From: G965220825 sp965220825
GTDB taxonomy: Bacteria > Pseudomonadota > Alphaproteobacteria > UBA828
Length of the DNA: 64,000 bases
Reading direction: 5' to 3'
Assembly: GCA_965220825.1 (NCBI GenBank)
Contig: OZ244839.1
Span: 558,001 to 622,000 of the forward strand
Below are positions 25,905 to 35,689 of the stretch, one piece after another. The notes under the pieces are model-generated. The model saw only the letters and a program-made list of their open reading frames with translations, was not told the DNA's origin and searched no databases. The stretch's first letter is position 1. Each line of letters opens with the position of its first letter. Position numbers and translations under genes: made by a program.

Positions 25905-26531
25905 TCAACTCAGCGGAATCATCACATGGGTTCGGAAGGGCTCCCGCTCCTGGAGCCTCGCATACCACGCGGCAATGGCGGGCAGCGCCGGGCGGTCGAT
26001 GTCCAGCGCGTGGTAGCGGTAGCAAGCGGCGCCCACGGCGATGTCCCCCATGGTGAGGGCATCCCCCGCCACATAGTCGCGTCCCTTCGCAAGATGTGTC
26101 TCGAGAATCTTCCAGGTCTCGCCCATGAGTGCGGCGTGGCGTTCGATCTTCGCCATGTCCCGTTCTTCCTCAGGCGTGCGGATCAGGCCGATGAAGACCG
26201 GCATCATGTTGGGCAGCAGCGTGGTTTGCATCCAGTCGAGCCAGCAGTCGGCGAGCGCCCGCGCCGCCGGATCCGTCGGCCACAGGCCGCCCGCGCCGTA
26301 GCGCGCTGCGAGATAGCGCACGATCGTGTTGGATTCCCAGACTGTCGTGCCATCGTCGTCCACCAGCGTCGGCACCCGCCGGTTCGGGTTCAACGCGCCG
26401 TAGGCCGGCGTGTCGAGCCCGCCGAACGGGCCGCCCAAGTCCTTGCGTTCATGGTCGAGCCCGAGCTCGCCCACGGTCCACATCGCCTTCTGTACGTTGA
26501 CCGAGTTCTTGCGCCCCCAGATTGTCAGCAT
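25905..26531 (-). CDS. Glutathione S-transferase family protein
   Basis: 208 residues. The thioredoxin-like N-terminal domain reads MLTIWGRKNSVNVQKAMWTVGELGLDHERKDLG. The glutathione-binding VPTLVDDDGTTVWESNTIVRYLAARYG carries the cis-Pro and the ES pair near 54-68, and an all-helical domain follows. The residue usually activating the thiol is within GRKNSVN (Ser or Asn). Start ATG 26531 is preceded by GAGGAGCAG. Probably cytosolic. It is 59 bases downstream of acetoacetyl-CoA synthetase on the same strand, perhaps the same transcript. Substrate unknown. Confidence 0.88.
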   Translation of the reverse strand: MLTIWGRKNSVNVQKAMWTVGELGLDHERKDLGGPFGGLDTPAYGALNPNRRVPTLVDDDGTTVWESNTIVRYLAARYGAGGLWPTDPAARALADCWLDWMQTTLLPNMMPVFIGLIRTPEEERDMAKIERHAALMGETWKILETHLAKGRDYVAGDALTMGDIAVGAACYRYHALDIDRPALPAIAAWYARLQEREPFRTHVMIPLS

Positions 26532-26590
26532 CTGCTCCTCGCCATTGGTGGGTTCCGTTCGTCCTGTTCTCCAGCGTAGCTTGTGCTCCG

Positions 26591-28543
<1,953 letters not shown>

Positions 28544-28635
28544 ATTTCCTCCAACGGGTGCTTCGCCCCAGTCATAGCAGCCCGCCCCGCGCGATGGGAG
28601 CCCGCTCCCTCATTCCCGGATGCCGCCGGGGGCGG

Positions 28636-28663
28636 TTGACATTTCGCCGGCGAGGACTATTTA
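28636..28663 (+). promoter_or_regulatory. Promoter of the rrf2-suf operon
   Basis: TTGACA (28636-28641) and TATTTA (28658-28663) with a 16-base spacer. This is the best sigma-70 match in the window. The AT-rich stretch GATTTGGTCCTAATAAAG just downstream is a candidate operator for the Rrf2 regulator encoded first. Confidence 0.7.
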
Positions 28664-28731
28664 AAGCGGATCGATTTGGTCCTAATAAAGCTGCCGGGCG
28701 TCTCCGTTCGGTGGCGGAAGGGGACGGGAGA

Positions 28732-29202
28732 ATGATCCGCGTAAGCCGTATGGCCGACTACGGGGTGGTGGTGACGACTCATCTCGCCCGTTATCCGGCG
28801 CTGCGCCACACTGCGGCCAGCATTGCGCAGGGGACGGGCGTGCCGCAGCCGAGTGCGAGCCGGCTGCTCAAGCTTCTGGCGCGCGCCGGGGTTCTGACGT
28901 CTCACCGTGGCGCGAAGGGCGGCTACGCCTTGAGCCGGCCGCCGGAGCGTATATCCGTGGCGCAGCTCGTCGCGGCGGTGGACGGGCCGATTTCGCTCGC
29001 GGACTGCCTCGACGGCCGGTCGGGGACCTGCGGCCTCGAGAGCTTCTGCTCCGTCCGCGGTCCGTGGCAGAAGATCAGCGATGCGATCCGCGTGGCCCTC
29101 GAGGAAGTGAGCCTGGCCGACATGGCGGAGGCCTCGCTTCCCGTGGATGCCGCGCGCAAATCCGCGGCGCAAGGGCTCAGCACCGGAAAGGCGGCATCGT
29201 GA
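28732..29202 (+). CDS. Rrf2-family Fe-S responsive regulator of the suf operon
   Basis: 156 residues. The winged helix is ADYGVVVTTHLARYPALRHTAASIAQGTGVPQPSASRLLKLLARAGVLTSHRGAKGGYALSR in pieces typical of Rrf2. Three cysteines in CLDGRSGTCGLESFC near 100-114 fit a [2Fe-2S] cluster site as in IscR/SufR. It is the SUF-system regulator of alphaproteobacteria and likely represses its own operon when clusters are plentiful. ATG 28732 follows GGGGACGGGAGA. TGA at 29200-29202 overlaps the sufB ATG by one base. Confidence 0.92.
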   Translation: MIRVSRMADYGVVVTTHLARYPALRHTAASIAQGTGVPQPSASRLLKLLARAGVLTSHRGAKGGYALSRPPERISVAQLVAAVDGPISLADCLDGRSGTCGLESFCSVRGPWQKISDAIRVALEEVSLADMAEASLPVDAARKSAAQGLSTGKAAS

Positions 29203-30665
29203 TGGACGGGCGGCAGGAAACGGCCCGGACGGTCGAGTCGTTTGCCGGCGAGCGGTACAAGTACGGCTTCGTCACGGATATCGAGGCCGACTCCGCCCCG
29301 CCCGGCCTCGACGAGGGCACGATCCGTTTCATCTCCGCCAAGAAGGACGAGCCCGAATGGCTGCTCGCATGGCGGCTGAAGGCGTTCCGGCGCTGGCTCG
29401 AGATCGAGGACGAAGAGCCCGCATGGGCCAAGGTCCGCTATCCGAGGATCGACTATCAGGGCGCGAGCTACTATTCCGCTCCCAAGTCCGATTCGGACCG
29501 CCCGAAAAGCCTCGACGAGGTGGATCCGGAACTTCTCCGAACCTATGAGAAGCTCGGCATCCCGCTCAAGGAGCAGGAGCTTCTGGCGGGCGTGGCGGTG
29601 GATGCGGTCTTCGACAGCGTTTCCGTCGCCACCACCTTCAAGGAGAAGCTCGCCGAGATGGGCGTGATCTTCTGTTCCATCTCGGAGGCGGTCAAGGAAC
29701 ATCCGCATCTGGTGCAGAAATATCTAGGTTCTGTGGTCCCTTATTCAGATAACTTCTTTGCGACTCTTAACTCGGCGGTGTTCACGGACGGCTCGTTCGT
29801 CTATGTGCCCGAGGGCGTCCGCTGCCCAATGGAGCTTTCCACCTATTTCCGCATCAACGCGGCGAACACCGGCCAGTTCGAGCGCACGCTCGTTATTGCG
29901 GATCGGGGTTCGCGGGTGAGCTATCTGGAAGGCTGCACCGCGCCGATGCGGGACGAGAACCAGCTTCACGCGGCCGTGGTGGAGCTGGTCGCGCTCGAGG
30001 ATGCGGAGATCAAATATTCCACGGTGCAGAACTGGTATCCCGGCGATGCCGAGGGCCGGGGCGGCATCTACAACTTCGTCACCAAACGCGGTGCGTGCCG
30101 GGGTGCCAACGCCAAGATCTCCTGGACCCAGGTGGAGACCGGCTCGGCGATCACCTGGAAATATCCCAGTTGCATCCTCCAGGGCGACAATTCCGTGGGC
30201 GAGTTCTATTCGATCGCCATCACCAACAACCGGCAGCAGGCGGATACGGGCACGAAAATGCTCCATCTCGGCCGCAACACCCGAAGCCGGATCGTGGCCA
30301 AGGGCATCGCCGCCGGCCGGTCGGACAGCACCTATCGCGGCCTCGTGCGCATGCAGCCCGGTGCCGAGGGTGCGCGCAATCACACCCAATGCGATTCGCT
30401 TCTGATCGGCGCCCGTTGCGGCGCGCACACCGTGCCCTACATCGAATCGCGCAACCCCACGGCCCGCGTCGAACATGAGGCGACCACCTCGCGTATCGGC
30501 GAGGACCAGCTCTTCTACTGCCGCCAGCGCGGCATCGAGGAGGAGGACGCCGTGGCTCTCATCGTGAACGGCTTCTGCCGCGAGGTGCTCCAGGAACTTC
30601 CCATGGAGTTCGCCGTGGAAGCCCAGAAGCTTGTTGCCATCAGCCTCGAAGGCAGCGTGGGCTGA
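29202..30665 (+). CDS. sufB: Fe-S cluster assembly protein SufB
   Basis: 487 residues. SufB is the scaffold subunit of the SufBC2D complex. Recognised blocks are YKYGFVTDIEADSAPPGLDEGTIRFISAKKDEPEWLL in the N-terminus, then VPEGVRCPMELSTYFRINAANTGQFERTLVIAD, LEGCTAPMRDENQLHAAVVEL, QGDNSVGEFYSIAITNNRQQADTGTKM and NHTQCDSLLIG with the cysteine equivalent to the E. coli scaffold Cys405. Start ATG 29202 (a GTG at 29199 is adjacent). Immediately followed by sufC after 25 bases. Codon usage matches the neighbours. Confidence 0.97.
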   Translation: MDGRQETARTVESFAGERYKYGFVTDIEADSAPPGLDEGTIRFISAKKDEPEWLLAWRLKAFRRWLEIEDEEPAWAKVRYPRIDYQGASYYSAPKSDSDRPKSLDEVDPELLRTYEKLGIPLKEQELLAGVAVDAVFDSVSVATTFKEKLAEMGVIFCSISEAVKEHPHLVQKYLGSVVPYSDNFFATLNSAVFTDGSFVYVPEGVRCPMELSTYFRINAANTGQFERTLVIADRGSRVSYLEGCTAPMRDENQLHAAVVELVALEDAEIKYSTVQNWYPGDAEGRGGIYNFVTKRGACRGANAKISWTQVETGSAITWKYPSCILQGDNSVGEFYSIAITNNRQQADTGTKMLHLGRNTRSRIVAKGIAAGRSDSTYRGLVRMQPGAEGARNHTQCDSLLIGARCGAHTVPYIESRNPTARVEHEATTSRIGEDQLFYCRQRGIEEEDAVALIVNGFCREVLQELPMEFAVEAQKLVAISLEGSVG

Positions 30666-30690
30666 AGCCCGCCGGAGAACGCACGACATC

Positions 30691-31449
30691 ATGCTGGAAA
30701 TCCGTAATCTTCATGCAGCGGTCGGCGGCAAGCCGATCCTGAAAGGCCTCGATCTGACGGTGGGCGCGGGCGAGCTGCACGCGGTGATGGGGCCGAACGG
30801 CTCCGGCAAGAGCACGCTCTCCTACGTGGTCTCCGGGCGTGAGGGCTATGAGATCTCCGACGGCTCCGTTACCTATCGGGGCCGGGATCTGCTCGCCATG
30901 AACGTCGAAGAGCGCGCGCGGGAGGGTATCTTCCTCGCCTTCCAGTATCCGGTGGAGATTCCCGGTGTGGGCAGCGCGACCTTCCTCAAGACGGCCGTCA
31001 ACGCCGTGCGCAAGCATCGCGGCGAAAAAGAGTATGACGCGATGGAGTTTCTCAAGGTCGTCAAGGAAAAGCGCGCCATGCTCGGAATCGACGAGGGCAT
31101 GATGCGCCGCGCCCTCAATGTGGGCTTTTCCGGCGGCGAGAAGAAGCGCAACGAAGTGCTGCAGATGGCGTTGCTCGAACCTTCTCTCGCAATCCTCGAC
31201 GAGACCGATTCCGGGCTGGACATCGATGCCCTGAAAACGGTGGCCTCCGGCATCGACGCACTGCGCAGTCCGGACCGGTCGTTTCTCGTGATCACCCATT
31301 ATCAGCGGCTCCTCGACTATCTGGAGCCCGATCGCGTGCATGTCCTCGCCGGGGGGCGGATCGTGCGCTCCGGCGACAAGACACTGGCACTAGAGCTCGA
31401 GCGGCAGGGCTACGGCGAATTCGGCCAGCAGCCCGGCGAGGCCGCCTGA
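30691..31449 (+). CDS. sufC: Fe-S cluster assembly ATPase SufC
   Basis: 252 residues. ABC-type ATPase that powers SufBC2D. Walker A GPNGSGKST is at 34-42. The Q-loop is in FLAFQYPVEIPGV, the signature is NVGFSGGEKKRNEVLQM, Walker B is LAILDETDSGLDIDAL, and the H-loop is VITHYQRLLDYLEPD. The SGGEKKR signature separates SufC from transport ATPases. ATG 30691 lies 25 bases past sufB; a GGAG lies 17 bases upstream, so the ribosome site is weak. sufD follows after 23 bases. Confidence 0.97.
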   Translation: MLEIRNLHAAVGGKPILKGLDLTVGAGELHAVMGPNGSGKSTLSYVVSGREGYEISDGSVTYRGRDLLAMNVEERAREGIFLAFQYPVEIPGVGSATFLKTAVNAVRKHRGEKEYDAMEFLKVVKEKRAMLGIDEGMMRRALNVGFSGGEKKRNEVLQMALLEPSLAILDETDSGLDIDALKTVASGIDALRSPDRSFLVITHYQRLLDYLEPDRVHVLAGGRIVRSGDKTLALELERQGYGEFGQQPGEAA

Positions 31450-31472
31450 ACGGCCGCCGGGAGCGCGCGAGC

Positions 31473-32789
31473 ATGGCACGAAGACGCACCATCCCGTTCG
31501 AGGGAGCGCCGGCTTCCGCGCCGCCGCCCGGTGCGGGCCTGCCGTGGCTCGACGCGCTGCGGGAAGACGCCCGTGAGCGCATTGCCGGCGGGCTGCCCGG
31601 CACCGGCATGGAGGCCTGGAAGTACACCGACCTGACGCCTCTGGCGTCGCTTGATTTCGCACCGCCGGCCCCGGCGGAGGGTGCCCCGGCACCGCCGCGA
31701 TGCGCGTTCGACGGTATCGAGGGGCCGTGCCTTCTGTTCGTGAACGGCCGTTTTGCCCCGGCCCTCTCGTCGCTTGACGGCGTGCCGGCGGGCATGCGCC
31801 TCGCAGGCCTTGCGGAGACGCTGACCGAAACACCGGCGCTGCTCGAGGACCGGTTCTGCGACGCGGCACCGCTCGACGGCTGCGCAATGAACGCGTTCAA
31901 CGCGGCGTTCGCCGCCGACGGCTGCGTGGTGGACATGCCGGCCGGCCTCGACCTCGAACGGCCGGTGACATTGCGCTTCGTCTCGAATCCCGGCGCGCGG
32001 CCGCACGCAGCCCATCCCAGGGTGCTGGTGCGCCTCGGCGCGGGAAGCCGGCTGGACCTGATCGAATCCCACGAGGGGCCCGACGGCTGCGCAAGCTGGT
32101 CGAACCCGGTGGTGGAGGTTCGGGTGGGTGAGAACGCGGTGCTCCGCCATACCAAGCTCCAGGTGGAGGGCGCGGACGCCTATCACACGGCGCTCACGGA
32201 AGCGGCAGTGGAGCGCGGCGGGCGCTATCAGAGCGTTCTGCTGGCCTTGGGCGCGCGCCTCTCCCGCAACGAGATTCGCGTTCGTTTCGAAGGCGAGGGC
32301 GGGGAGTGCCGGCTCGACGGCGGCTACATGATGCGCGGCCGCCAACATGTGGACAATACGACGCTGATCGATCACGCGGTCCCCGGCTGTGCAAGCCGGG
32401 AGACCTACAAGGGTGTGCTCGACGAGCGCGCGCGGGGCGTCTTCCAGGGCCGCATCGTGGTGCGTGAGGGCGCGCAGAAGACGGACGGGCACCAGCTCTG
32501 CCGTACGCTGCTGCTTTCCGGTGAGGCGGAGATCGACGCAAAGCCGGAACTCGAGATCTATGCCGACGACGTGAAATGCAGCCATGGTGCGACCACGGGC
32601 GAGTTGGAGCCCGACCAGTTGTTCTATCTGCGCTCGCGCGGCCTCGATGTCGCGGCGGCGCGGGCGCTGATCGTAGAAGGCTTCATGGGGGCGCTGCTCG
32701 AGGATGTGAGCCATCGGGCCGTCCGCGAGGCACTCGCCTCCCAGGTCGCGGCCTGGGTGCAGAGCGGTGCGCGGGAGGGCACATCGTGA
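31473..32789 (+). CDS. sufD: Fe-S cluster assembly protein SufD
   Basis: 438 residues. Partner of SufB in the scaffold complex and needed for iron entry. GMEAWKYTDLTPLASLDF near 47-64 is the standard SufD opening. The beta-helix core ends with RQHVDNTTLIDHAVPGCASRETYKGVLDERARGVFQGRIVVREGAQKTDGHQLCRTLLLS; the DNTT and KTDGHQ blocks and the His in KCSHGATTGELEPDQLFYLRSRG are diagnostic. The start ATG is at 31473. Stop TGA at 32787-32789 overlaps the sufS GTG (GTGA). Confidence 0.96.
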   Translation: MARRRTIPFEGAPASAPPPGAGLPWLDALREDARERIAGGLPGTGMEAWKYTDLTPLASLDFAPPAPAEGAPAPPRCAFDGIEGPCLLFVNGRFAPALSSLDGVPAGMRLAGLAETLTETPALLEDRFCDAAPLDGCAMNAFNAAFAADGCVVDMPAGLDLERPVTLRFVSNPGARPHAAHPRVLVRLGAGSRLDLIESHEGPDGCASWSNPVVEVRVGENAVLRHTKLQVEGADAYHTALTEAAVERGGRYQSVLLALGARLSRNEIRVRFEGEGGECRLDGGYMMRGRQHVDNTTLIDHAVPGCASRETYKGVLDERARGVFQGRIVVREGAQKTDGHQLCRTLLLSGEAEIDAKPELEIYADDVKCSHGATTGELEPDQLFYLRSRGLDVAAARALIVEGFMGALLEDVSHRAVREALASQVAAWVQSGAREGTS

Positions 32790-34030
32790 ACGCCCCCCTG
32801 GCCGCCGCGTCCGCCTTCGATTCCGCGCAGGCGCGGGCGGACTTCCCGATCCTTTCGCGCACGGTCCACGGCAAACCGCTGGTCTTCCTGGATAGCGCCG
32901 CGAGCGCCCAGAAGCCGCGCGCCGTGCTGGACGCGCTGGCGCGCTGCTACGGCGCGGAATATGCCAACATCCACCGCGGTCTCTACGAACTCAGCGCCAA
33001 GGCGACGGAAGCCTATGAAGGCGCGCGGGCGCGGGTGCAGCGCTTCCTCAACGCCGCGTCGCCGGACGAGATCGTGTTCACCAAGGGCACGACCGAGGCC
33101 ATCAACCTGGTGGCCTGGAGCTACGGCAATGCCTTTCTGGGGGAGGGCGACGAGGTGGTGCTCTCCGAGCTCGAGCATCACGCCAATATCGTGCCCTGGC
33201 AGTTGCTGCGGCAGCGTACGGGAATCGTGCTCAAGGTCGTGCCCATCGACGATTCGGGTGCTCTCCTTCTGGATGCATACGAGAAGATGATCGGGCCGCG
33301 CACCAAGCTGGTCGCGCTGACCCACGCCTCGAATGCGCTCGGGACGGTGGTCCCCGCCGCCGAGATCGTGCGGATCGCCCATGCGCACGGCGCCCATGTG
33401 TTGCTGGACGGCGCCCAGGCCGCGGTGCATGGCGGCGTCGACGTACAGGCGTTGGACGCGGATTTCTACTGCTTTTCGGGCCATAAGCTCTACGGCCCTA
33501 CCGGGATCGGCGTGCTCTACGGCAAGCGGTCTCTTCTTGCGGCCATGCCGCCCTATCAGGGCGGCGGGGACATGATCCGGCGCGTGACCTTCGAGAAAAC
33601 GAGCTTTGCCGACCCGCCTGCGCGCTTCGAGGCCGGTACACCGCCCATCGCGAGTGCCGTGGGCCTGCATGCCGCGTTGGACTATCTCGAAGGGTGGGAC
33701 CGGGCGGCGGTCGCCGCGCACGAGGCGGACGTGCTGGCCCATGCCACCGAACGGCTCCGCGCGCTCAACGCGGTGCGGCTCCATGGCTGCGCGCCGGAGA
33801 AGGTCCCTATACTCTCCTTCTCCGTGGACGGCGTGCATCCCCACGATGTGGGAACCATTCTCGACCGCGCCGGGGTCGCCGTCCGGGTCGGCCATCATTG
33901 TGCGCAGCCCCTGATGGACCGCCTGGGCGTCACCGGCACCGTGCGGGCGTCCTTCGGCCTCTACAACACGCGCACCGATGTGGACCGCCTGGTCGAGGCG
34001 GTGGAAAGCGTGCGGGATATTTTCGGCTGA
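32786..34030 (+). CDS. sufS: Cysteine desulfurase SufS
   Basis: 414 residues, group II desulfurase. It releases sulfur from cysteine as an enzyme persulfide. YANIHRGLYELSAKATEAYEGAR, EHHANIVPWQ, LLDGAQAAVHGGVDVQALDADFYCFSGHKLYGPTG with PLP-binding Lys234, and RVGHHCAQPLM with the persulfide Cys372 are all present. GTG start at 32786 is coupled to sufD. The next gene encodes a SufU-type sulfur acceptor, overlapping by one base, so a SufS-SufU pair is expected; there is no sufE here. Confidence 0.96.
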   Translation: MNAPLAAASAFDSAQARADFPILSRTVHGKPLVFLDSAASAQKPRAVLDALARCYGAEYANIHRGLYELSAKATEAYEGARARVQRFLNAASPDEIVFTKGTTEAINLVAWSYGNAFLGEGDEVVLSELEHHANIVPWQLLRQRTGIVLKVVPIDDSGALLLDAYEKMIGPRTKLVALTHASNALGTVVPAAEIVRIAHAHGAHVLLDGAQAAVHGGVDVQALDADFYCFSGHKLYGPTGIGVLYGKRSLLAAMPPYQGGGDMIRRVTFEKTSFADPPARFEAGTPPIASAVGLHAALDYLEGWDRAAVAAHEADVLAHATERLRALNAVRLHGCAPEKVPILSFSVDGVHPHDVGTILDRAGVAVRVGHHCAQPLMDRLGVTGTVRASFGLYNTRTDVDRLVEAVESVRDIFG

Positions 34031-34497
34031 TGTCGGAACTTAGGGAACTCTATCAGGAGGTGATCCTCGATCACGGTCGCTCACCGCGCAATTTCGGACG
34101 CCCGCCGGCGGTTACCGGGGAATGCCACGGCCACAACCCCCTCTGCGGCGACACGGTGACGATCTATGTTCTGGTGGAGGGCGACATGGTGCGGGATATC
34201 GGCTTCGAGGGTCGCGGCTGCGCCATCTCCATGGCGTCCGCCTCCATGATGACGGATATGCTGCGCGGGAAGTCGGTCGCGGAGGTTGAGGCCATGTTCC
34301 GGAGTTTCCACGACCTGGTAGCGCCCCAAGGGTCAGAGGAAGACGACGGCGCCGGCCGCGAGGTTCCCGAGTTGGACAAGCTCAACGTGCTTGCCGGCGT
34401 GCGTGAGTTTCCCATGCGGGTCAAATGCGCAACGCTGCCTTGGCACACCATGAAAGCGGCGCTCGAAGGCGGCGGCGAGGAGGTTACGACCGAATGA
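34030..34497 (+). CDS. sufU: SufU/NifU-type Fe-S assembly protein
   Basis: 155 residues. The IscU-like fold takes persulfide sulfur from SufS. Ligand cysteines are Cys39 (NPLCGDT), Cys64 (GRGCAIS) and Cys133 (RVKCATLPW), with Asp41 as the usual fourth ligand. The roughly 20-residue insert between the second and third cysteines, including EEDDGAGREVPELDKLNVLAGV, is the mark of SufU against IscU. ATG 34030 overlaps sufS by one base; the TGA overlaps the sufT ATG (ATGA). Confidence 0.95.
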   Translation: MSELRELYQEVILDHGRSPRNFGRPPAVTGECHGHNPLCGDTVTIYVLVEGDMVRDIGFEGRGCAISMASASMMTDMLRGKSVAEVEAMFRSFHDLVAPQGSEEDDGAGREVPELDKLNVLAGVREFPMRVKCATLPWHTMKAALEGGGEEVTTE

Positions 34498-35018
34498 TAC
34501 CGAACCCGTTTCGCAGGAAGCGCCCGGTACCGGAATCGCCGGTCGAGAGCGCGAGCGCTCCCGCCGTCGCGGCGGAAGCGCTGGAGGAGGCGTCGCCCGC
34601 GCCGGCCTATGAACCCTGGTCGCCGGGAGGAGCGGAGCTTGCCCCGCAGCTTGTGGAGGTGGCGCCGGAGGTCGCCGAGACCCTGCCGCCGCCGCCGGGC
34701 GTGTCGGAGGGCCATCCGCTCGCGAGCCAGTTGGCGCGCGCCTTGAGCTCGGTCTACGACCCGGAAATTCCGGTGGATATCTACCAGCTCGGCTTGATCT
34801 ACGAGGTGGCGTTGAACGAGCGCAACGACGCCCACATCTTCATGACGTTGACGACGCCGGGATGTCCGGTGGCGGGCAGCATGCCCGGCATGGTGGAGCA
34901 CGCGGTCGCCACCATGGTGGAGGGTGTCGGCGATGTGGAGGTGGAACTGGTGTGGGATCCCCCCTGGAACCCCGACATGATGTCCGAGGCCGCTCGGCTC
35001 GAACTCGGATTCATGTAA
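34494..35018 (+). CDS. sufT: SufT-like DUF59 (MIP18) Fe-S maturation protein with long N-terminal extension
   Basis: 174 residues. The DUF59 domain spans about 78-170: LARALSSVYDPEIPVDIYQLGLIYEV, TLTTPGCPVAGSMPGMVE with conserved Cys124, and VELVWDPPWNPDMMSEAARLELGFM. SufT helps Fe-S maturation and is usual in suf operons. The first 75 residues are an Ala/Pro/Glu-rich, probably disordered arm that is longer than the short tail normally seen. A start inside the arm cannot be excluded, but the ATG at 34494 is coupled to sufU by ATGA overlap, which supports the long form. Confidence 0.92.
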   Translation: MIPNPFRRKRPVPESPVESASAPAVAAEALEEASPAPAYEPWSPGGAELAPQLVEVAPEVAETLPPPPGVSEGHPLASQLARALSSVYDPEIPVDIYQLGLIYEVALNERNDAHIFMTLTTPGCPVAGSMPGMVEHAVATMVEGVGDVEVELVWDPPWNPDMMSEAARLELGFM

Positions 35019-35035
35019 CCGGACGGAAGATTTCG

Positions 35036-35380
35036 ATGAAGGATATCCTGACTGTCACCGAACGCGCCGCGCGGCGCATCGACCATCTGATGAGCCTTCG
35101 GGCGTCGGACGAGCCGGAAGCCCTCGGCATCCGCATCGGGGTCAAGAACGCCGGCTGTTCGGGCATGTCCTACGTGATGGACTATGCGGAGGAGGTCAAG
35201 CCCGGCGAGGAGGTGATCCGCCAGCACGGCACCACCGTGGTGGTGGAACCGACGGCCGTCATGTTCCTCGTGGGCACGGAACTCGACTTCGCCGAAGACA
35301 AGCTCAGCGCCAATTTCGTTTTCAACAACCCCAACGTGACCAGCACCTGCGGCTGTGGGGAGAGCTTCACCGTCGGCTGA
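35036..35380 (+). CDS. sufA: A-type Fe-S carrier SufA/ErpA
   Basis: 114 residues. A-type carriers hold a cluster for transfer to apo-enzymes. The three ligand cysteines are Cys41 (NAGCSGMSY), Cys105 and Cys107 (STCGCGESF). LTVTERAARRIDHLM and NFVFNNPNVTSTCGCGESF are typical. ATG 35036 follows GGACGGAAGATTTCG. It closes the eight-gene suf operon; the convergent tRNA-Pro begins 10 bases past the stop. Confidence 0.95.
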   Translation: MKDILTVTERAARRIDHLMSLRASDEPEALGIRIGVKNAGCSGMSYVMDYAEEVKPGEEVIRQHGTTVVVEPTAVMFLVGTELDFAEDKLSANFVFNNPNVTSTCGCGESFTVG

Positions 35381-35390
35381 GCGGCGGGGT

Positions 35391-35467
35391 TGGTCGGGGT
35401 GGCCGGATTCGAACCGGCGACCCTCTGCTCCCAAAGCAGATGCGCTACCTGGCTGCGCCACACCCCG
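35391..35467 (-). tRNA. tRNA-Pro (anticodon TGG)
   Basis: The reverse strand begins CGGGGTGTGGCGCAGCCAGG and ends CACCCCGACCA. The acceptor stem CGGGGTG/CACCCCG is perfect. The anticodon arm is TCTGC-TTTGGGA-GCAGA with TGG as anticodon, and the T-arm is CCGGTTCGAATCCGG. The 3' CCA is encoded. 77 bases. It reads proline codons CCN, chiefly CCA/CCG. No integrated element is attached to its 3' end. Confidence 0.97.
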
Positions 35468-35543
35468 AGGCGGCGGATTTTCGTCTGCCCGTGCCGTTAA
35501 ATCAAATCCCGTGGAACCGCGGCGGGAAGAGGGCGCCCGATCC

Positions 35544-35585
35544 GATTTGCAAATGCGATGCCGGGCCTTATGATTGCACATAAGG
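35544..35585 (+). promoter_or_regulatory. Two palindromes upstream of the betaine transporter
   Basis: ATTTGCAAAT (35544-35553) is a perfect ten-base palindrome. GCCTTATG-attgca-CATAAGGC (35564-35585) is a perfect eight-base inverted repeat. Both lie 105-145 bases before the binding-protein ATG and look like repressor sites or a leader hairpin. No clear -10/-35 pair was identified. Confidence 0.4.
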
Positions 35586-35689
35586 CGCGGGGCACCGGGC
35601 CGGCTTGTCCCCGCGGAGGGATGCCGTAGCGGTACTGAACGCGGCGGCAAATGGGGGACGAAAACCAAGCATCAGCAGGGAGCGAAGCA

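Noticed and set aside
35391..35467. tRNA-Pro as an integration site for a genomic island
   Set aside because: No integrase gene and no direct repeat of the tRNA 3' end were seen on either side; the flanks are ordinary suf and betaine genes.
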